A DNA stretch of 64,000 bases from contig NC_083337.1 of NCBI RefSeq assembly GCF_019175385.1, positions 162,453,713 to 162,517,712 of the forward strand, in the 5' to 3' direction. Numbering within the stretch: position 1 is the first letter of the stretch; each line of letters begins with the position of its first letter. This document shows, piece by piece, positions 58,601-64,000 of this stretch. The notes beneath the pieces were generated by a model. The model searched no databases and had not been told where the DNA came from. It saw only the letters and a program-made list of their open reading frames with translations. The position numbers and the translations under genes are program-made. The DNA is from Lycium barbarum (lineage: Eukaryota; Streptophyta; Magnoliopsida; Solanales; Solanaceae).

Positions 58601-61600
58601 TTTTTTGAAACTAATACTAATCCTTCAAGTTAGAGCGAACTTTATAGAAAAAGTTAGAAAGCTCTCCTTTACATATCCCATAAATAAAGGCATGTGGAAG
58701 TTGGTCAAAATTTGAAAGACCTTTGACTTTTGAAGAAAGGGCAATTAAATTTGAATTCATATTAGGCTTAACGGCACCTTTAGCAAAGAAATTATGAATT
58801 GCCCTGACTAAGTCATTTTAAAATTATTCCAACGGCGATATTAAATAAGACCTGTGAATCAGAACATTGAAAAACTGGCGAGTTACTGCCCCAAATCAAG
58901 AGTGGTTATGTTCAGTATGTCCCCCTTATCCCCTACATACTATGGTGTGCTGAGGTTGGAACTTCGATCCAAACCTTCGCATCTACTTTCTCATACAGTT
59001 TTCGACATCTTCTCAGCTTATAGTCAATGCTTATGTCACAAGTTTTAAGTTTCTGGTGCTGAACCTTGTCATTCAAGCTTTTTGTGATAGACTTCTAGCT
59101 TATGAGAGATTGGTTAAGTAGTACTACTACCACCACATTAAAAGGCCCTAGTATATAGAGAGCCTGCAAAAGAAACTAATGAAAGTAACCAAGATACTGC
59201 TGTAACAATGGAGAAAGTCAGTGGATATAGTCATAACTGCATTAGTTTTCAGTCAGTCAGTTTGTCCCATTTAATATTTCTCAAAGTTGTGACGGATGTC
59301 GTCGCACACAATGTGGTCAAATAAGGTCCATATAAGAATGTTTGCTTTCTCCTACTTTGTTTCCATTCAACCATGCAGCCTGAGATGCTGTACTTACCGG
59401 CGAATGGCGATAACCTTAAAGTGAAGTTTTTGGCTAAAGATGTTTCATTTTTGACATAAAACATGAAAGTGATGGGTTGAAGATGTGAACCAGATTCTGT
59501 TACACTCTTTGGGCCTTCTTTCTTCTTCTGTTTGGCTATACCGAGTGGTCTTTTCTAGTAATATAAAGTGTCTTTTAGGACGTTCAGATATGGGGAGGTC
59601 ATTCTTCTGTTACATTTTGTTTTATTTTGGTTTTTTTCTTTGGTCTAGCAATACATCCTTTCCTGCCGAGGAAGTTGGAGTGGTTTTTCAATTATAGTCT
59701 GTAATAACTGCAACTGCATGGTGCTTTCACTTTCCTTGTTCATTTTGCCTGCTAAAAACTGTATCGGTCTGTGCTGTTAGCTGTATGGTTGTTGAGCATA
59801 GTTTAGAATGATCTCTTACTCTAGATCTCAGATCATTGTATGACAGTGAAAGAGCTCTTGCCACAAAGAATCTTGTCCCTTGTCGAGTTGAAGGTTTTAT
59901 TGTATTATTTGATTATCTATCTATTGATTCAATCATTTATTTTTACAGGCGGAGAAACTTTGAGCTTTAGTTCTAGCTATGACAAGAGCTGCAATTTGTC
60001 GACTATTTACAGATTGGAAATCATCAGAATCGATCTATTTTCTGTTTATGGTTCTCAGGTATGTATACTTTTAATCGGCCAACGAACATCAGACAGTCGG
60101 GGCGGGGGGGTGCGGAGGGTGGAGTTTGTTGATTTAAGATTATGACATGTGGTTGGTGTGCGTTAAACACAATCCATTTTAAAGTAGTCATACACTGAAG
60201 AAGGGTATTAGGCTCGTTTTTGGGAGAGATGAAGTGTGCAATAAGTCACCCATGTAGTTTAGGGGTGTAAGGGGGAATTCTGACAAGTGAGGGAGTAAAG
60301 TATGTATTAAGCCTTTCTCTTTTGTCATAGCTCACAACTGAATCTTGCTTATAGAGTAGAGCATGTATAGGTTATCGAGTTTTAGGATTTGCTATCTGAA
60401 AGAACTGAAATATGTTAGAATCATACGATCAGCAGAGAAATGAATAGTGTTGGAGCCCACATCGGTGGGATAAGGTGCAGATGGACTCTTTATATGGTTT
60501 TGGACTATCCTCTCCTCATGAGCAACTCTTGGGGTTGAGTTCAACCCAAGATCCATTTTTAACATGGTATCAGAGCCAGGCCCATCCCAATTCGTTGTTT
60601 ATCAATGTTGGGTCCTCCGTCTTATATTGTCCGTGCTTGAGATGTCCATTTCTATGGGTGTGGGGGGTGGGGGGCAATCGTCCCCTCGTGGGGTGTTCTT
60701 TGAAGTATTCTGGACTGCGATAGGCGATAATGTCATGCTCAATGTTCATTCTTCTTTTTTGTTTCAGTTAGCAGTAAGTTTGCATGACTTCCAGGATGCT
60801 GAACCCGACAGTCTTGTACATTCAGCTCCAACAATTGTAGAGTGGTTTAGGGAGCAAGGAACGAGGTGCAAATATGCACTTAAAGCTCTATGCAGAAAGA
60901 AAGGACTCCATGTTGAGGTACTACGGGTCAATTGATGCTGATGCTTAACTTTGAGATGCATAAAATTTCCAAAGAATTAGGTTGATCTATTGCTCTTTCT
61001 GTTGTTCTGAATGGTTCTTTTGTAATGCTAGTTTGGACAATCAAATTTTCTTTATCCGCAAAACAGATGTGGAGTAAAATATGGTTATTCTCTTTAGAAG
61101 TTGAAATCTGCTAGTATTTCTGATGTAAACGTTGGCAGTTATCTCCATGTCCTTTTTTCGAGCTTCTTTAACTTTTTCATTTTAATAAATTTTGATTGAT
61201 CATGTTTAGAAAAATTCAATTAAAAAGTGAGAACCATAGCTAAATACAACATTTTGCTCACGTAATAGGCCATTTTGGAACTTTTCATATTTTACGTATC
61301 AAGCTTTGCTAAGATCTAATATGAATCCACCTTTTTGCAGAGAGCAAATTTGATTGGAGTTGACAGTCTTGGCATGGATGTCAGAGTTCTCTCGGGAACG
61401 GAAGTATGGACTCATCGATTCCCCTTCAAAGTTAGGGTAAGCAATAGAAAATGCTAATGTGAAGTGTGTTACTTGGAATGCACGGCCCATGACACATGAT
61501 AGAGCACTTTTTCTAGACATATAGCGTGTTCGGGCAACAACATACCCAGTGTAATCCCACACGTGGGGTCTGGGGAAAGTAGGATGTACGGACATCTTAC

Positions 61601-62378
61601 CCCTACCTTTGTGGGATAGAAAGACTGTTTCCGAAATCTGCTGAATTTGTAAAGTGTTTTCTTATCATAAGTGCTTCTCGAAAAAGTACTTTTGGAGAGT
61701 AGAAATTCGTGTTTGACTAATCACTTTGAGAAGTACTTCTGTCAATATTAGAGTATTAATTGTGCTTGGCTAACGTTCCATAAGTGCTTCCGGGGAAAAG
61801 CTATATTTTTATTTTCTGCTACTACCCAAAAGCACTTATATTTTTCTTAAAAGTTTGGCCAAACTCATCAACTTTCTAAAATAACATTTTTAGAAAAAGA
61901 AAAAAAAGCACCTTTTGCTTCCCTAAAGCTTGGCCAAACAGGCTAATAATCCGGGTCATGGTGTTGGCTAACTTGACAAGGCTAACGTCTACCTAAATAT
62001 TATTTTTCTGTTATATCAATCTTTCTATTATAAGCAAAGTTTATGCAAAGCTTAAAACTAACCTACTACCATCCAATTTGGCTGTGGGACAATTGTTGTA
62101 GTAAACCTCCTTACTGATTAATCGGGTGGGAGAGAGCAAAAAGATGGTGTCTCTACTATTCTCATGAGCTTAAAACTACTATGGATTGCTCAATGACAAT
62201 GACTTCGGATATCACAAAAACATGATTTTGATTTTTACTATGGCTTTTGATGGTACTGTATATGCAGGCAACATCAGAGGTTGCTGCTGAGAAACAGATC
62301 CGGCAGCTTCTGTTTCCCAGGTCCCGCCGCAAAAAGTTTAGGACTCCTGAGAGAGCTGGAGATTTGGACTCACTTTAA
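52602..62378 (+). CDS. Probable plastid split-barrel (PPOX-like)/DUF2470 family protein, 12 exons
   Basis: Exons: 52602-52638, 54169-54292, 54630-54855, 54992-55094, 55193-55257, 56352-56471, 56567-56665, 57477-57633, 59949-60058, 60768-60917, 61341-61436, 62268-62378. All borders are GT/AG and the joins keep frame, giving 465 residues. The first 40 or so residues (MFISAPSSSISIGPSHC and on) are Ser-rich with few acids, like a chloroplast transit peptide. The C-terminal third (HDFQDAEPDSLVHSAPTIVE, then CKYALKALCRKKGLHVERAN, LIGVDSLGMDVRVLSGTEV, RATSEVAAEKQIRQLLFPRS) resembles the DUF2470 domain of plant pyridoxamine-oxidase-like FMN split-barrel proteins. The middle (LLIFPGMVHCEPHEQVSWAE) is less clear. 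Catalytic activity cannot be inferred. The exon structure is firmer than the family name. Confidence 0.8.
54010..54128 (-). mobile_element. Solanaceae SINE-like repeat, copy e, in intron 1
   Basis: Read on minus: AACAACACACCCAGTATGGT, CCCACAAGTGATGTCTGGGG, AGGGTGAGGCGTACAGAGAC, CCCTACCCTTGTAGGGTAGG, ending GACCCTCGGCTCGAG. It ends 40 bases before the exon 2 acceptor (54168), so it lies inside the likely branch-point region. Confidence 0.85.
55741..55787. repeat. A-tract flanked by a 15-bp direct repeat, intron 5
   Basis: AACTCAAACTCATAA (55741-55755) recurs at 55773-55787 with only A residues between. This is either an extreme truncation of a poly(A) retro-insert or a simple duplication with slippage. 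Confidence 0.6.
57735..57790 (+). mobile_element. SINE 3' fragment in intron 8
   Basis: GTAGAGGCGGGCCCATTATC followed by CACTGAGCTTCAAACCGG resembles the 3' part of the SINE at 62811-62955 (GGGGCGAACTCGTTATCCATCTAGGCTT). The 5' part is not recognisable. Confidence 0.4.
60448..60720 (+). mobile_element. TRIM-type miniature LTR retrotransposon fragment, intron 9
   Basis: A 117-bp LTR-like unit starts TGTTGGAGCCCACATCGG and ends TTTTTAACA (60564). It is followed at once by TGGTATCAGAGCC (from 60565), the primer-binding site complementary to plant initiator tRNA-Met. The downstream DNA (GGGTGTGGGGGGTGGGGGGC near 60657) may include a purine tract. I saw no second LTR, so the 3' half seems lost. 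The very short LTR and lack of coding DNA fit TRIM/SMART elements. Confidence 0.75.
61534..61638 (+). mobile_element. Solanaceae SINE-like repeat, copy f, in intron 11
   Basis: GCAACAACATACCCAGTGTA, ATCCCACACGTGGGGTCTGG, GGAAAGTAGGATGTACGGAC, TCTTACCCCTACCTTTGTGG, ending CTGTTTCCGAAATC. It lies about 100 bases after the exon 11 donor. Confidence 0.85.
61640..61944. mobile_element. GGCCAAGC-type MITE, right end, in intron 11
   Basis: The right end AAAGCTTGGCCAAACAGGCT mirrors the left end at 40342. The interior is built of AAGTGCTTCT, AAAAGTACTTTTGGAG and CCCAAAAGCACTTAT units that pair with each other. The left terminus adjoins SINE copy f and is not preserved. Confidence 0.55.
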
Positions 62379-62810
62379 GTTTAATCTTACTGTTTAGGAG
62401 CAGATCTTATGAATAAACGTATTATCTAGATGTCACTAAATAAATGTATGAGCAGTTGGTTCTAACTAATCCAGTTTTGATTTCTGTAAAGTTTTTCTGT
62501 TAATGGGTAGGTGGTGGATTTAAATTCTAATGATCAGCTCCCTTGGATAAGATATAAAAGATAAAAAGGAAGGTGAATAACAAAATATGATTCTTGCATG
62601 TGGGGAATTAAGTTTTGAGGGAAGGGACAGTTTCCTCTGTAGAACTCAAAAAATTTCCCCATCATTTGGCAAAAATGGTAAAGAGCACCTTCTTAGTGGA
62701 AACTTTTGATGCCCCAAAGAAACATTGTTGAAAAAATATAAACTAGATTCGTAAGAGTGTTGTTGTGATAGATAACTCTTCGGCGGAGTTATTAATGTTT
62801 GAGCTTATTA
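62379..62810. other. 3' untranslated region and intergenic DNA
   Basis: This follows the TAA at 62378. No further coding signal is seen; AATAAA-like words such as GAATAAACG (about 62409) could serve 3' end formation. Confidence 0.4.
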
Positions 62811-62955
62811 TCCCCCGGACTTCGTCTAGCGGTAAAAGCGCAACGAGTGATTGTGTGTGGTAGGTATATGTTACAGGTTTAAATCCTATCATAGATAAAA
62901 AGTTTGTTATTAAATGGGGAAGATTAGGGGCGAACTCGTTATCCATCTAGGCTTA
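62811..62955 (+). mobile_element. tRNA-derived SINE
   Basis: CCCCGGACTTCGTCTAGCGG followed by TAAAAGC resembles a pol III A box (TAGCGGTAAAAGC). About 45 bases on, AGGTTTAAATCC resembles a B box (GGTTCGAATCC with C-to-T changes). The tail reads GGGGCGAACTCGTTATCCAT then CTAGGCTT. It is not a functional tRNA: no cloverleaf closes. Confidence 0.65.
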
Positions 62956-63489
62956 TCAGTAATACTTCCATTCAATCTAGTTGGATGGTCTGAATTAGGA
63001 GAGAATTGATAAATGGACACCTACGTCTGAAAAGCAAGACTAGATTGCCCAACCCAATTGAACCGGACTATTACTATAATCCATGTATTCAAACTTAAAC
63101 AATACAACTAAATTTTTTTTGTACTTTGATTTGACAAATATATCTTGAATTAGGATTTACCCAATTACTGTATGGACATAATCAATTGATTTTTCTGTCC
63201 CCAATTACAAGCATACGAACTCAACTTTACAGATTTGCAAGTTTGCTTTTCTAGTTGAACAAATTCCATTTGCAAATTTCTTCTTTATTGCCAGATACAC
63301 ACAAGCTGCATTAAAAGGAAAGGGAAAATGAAGAATGAGAATTTTCATCAAGAAAAATGTAAAACTGATTGGCAGCTACATCACATCAATGCAAGTTCAC
63401 TGGCCTGAGAATTAACTCTAGCTAAAATAGAATAGGATTTTCCTACCGGGGATTGAGGGAGGAATAATATTAAAAAAGAAGTCTTGAAA
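62956..63489. other. Intergenic DNA between converging gene ends
   Basis: No coding signal is seen. The part near 63400-63489 is probably the 3' untranslated region of the minus-strand gene that follows. Confidence 0.4.
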
Positions 63490-64000
63490 CTATAATAAAG
63501 TTTTGTTCGCTTCTGTTTCTTTTCTGGGCATTGTTTGAGTGAAACTAGCCTCCGTATTGCTACTAGAGGCCACATTTTGCCTATAATCTTCAGTTTTTGA
63601 GCTCTCAATGGCAATTTTTAGTGCAGGATTATCTAGGCCAGTTTCCTCGTCAAATCGCTTGCTTCTTACAGTGCCTTCATCAGCAACATCCGCTGTGTTC
63701 TGATCCACCTTATCACGCCTGAAATGGAGTCAAATATGTAAATTTGTTCTGCCAGATCTATAAAAGCATTTGGCTAATCTTTCCAAATGAGCGTTTAATT
63801 ATCGAGATTGACCAACAATCATAATAATTAGCAAAGCAATAGAACAGCACTTAGATTGTCCTCTTAGTTCTATGAAAACATGGACAAAAATTAAATCTAA
63901 GCGCTAATATACAAGAGATAGATAAAACCCATTCAGGAACAAACTGTTACTTACCCAGAGTAAACAAGAAGTCCCACAGCAACAGCAGCAAAAGCTACAA
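63490..64000 (-). CDS. 3' end of an unidentified membrane protein gene (partial)
   Basis: Two exons are visible: 64000-63955 (cut by the window edge) and 63718-63490, joined GG|G in frame through GT/AG. The first gives VAFAAVAVGLLVYSG, a hydrophobic membrane segment. The second gives a hydrophilic tail (RDKVDQNTADVADEGTVRSK, RFDEETGLDNPALKIAIESS) ending ETEANKTLL. The layout suggests a C-terminal membrane anchor followed by a polar tail. I do not recognise the family; the N-terminal part lies outside the window. Confidence 0.6.

Overview
This window is plant nuclear DNA, almost certainly from the nightshade family (Solanaceae). It is AT-rich and gene-sparse, its genes are intron-split, and the spaces between them are full of small transposons. 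The family call rests on the recurring CAACAACAACATACCCAGTG-type SINE-like repeat (five clear copies), a truncated SINE with the tobacco-type 3' end, and many short inverted-repeat elements with termini such as GGGGTCGTTTGGT and CTCCCTCYGT. I ran no database search, so the species is open.

Layout. Positions 1-22,900 hold no convincing gene. This part is a patchwork of old local duplications and transposons. Two large duplicated segments (1-1030 against about 6120-10465, and 2545-3725 against 4148-4970) act as natural before/after pairs that show which elements inserted later. The largest insert is a 2.27-kb long-inverted-repeat element at 7917-10183. A second nested pair lies at 18967-21402.

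From 23 kb the genes begin. In order they are: a DUF1685 protein gene (+, 23142-24261); a thiol glutathione peroxidase gene (-, 26805-30464, six exons); a repeat-rich gap with a 1.27-kb Mutator-like element and a G-rich inverted-repeat element; biotin synthase (-, 35933-40880, six exons); another transposon-rich gap (41-47 kb); a 630-residue single-exon protein with a possible TraB-like N terminus (-, 47304-49196); a dead LINE fragment (50.6-51.6 kb); a 12-exon gene whose product looks like a plastid split-barrel/DUF2470 protein (+, 52602-62378); and the 3' end of an unidentified membrane-protein gene (-, 63490 to the window end).

The genes are independent eukaryotic units with no operon logic. 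Two serve housekeeping redox and cofactor roles: biotin synthesis in mitochondria and peroxide removal. Exon structures were built by hand from splice sites and frame continuity. All six BIO2 exons and all six GPX exons join in frame to give family-typical lengths (375 and 201 residues). I found no convincing new biological system. The most informative material is the nested transposon record, the architecture of the long-inverted-repeat element, and a possible double start in the peroxidase gene.
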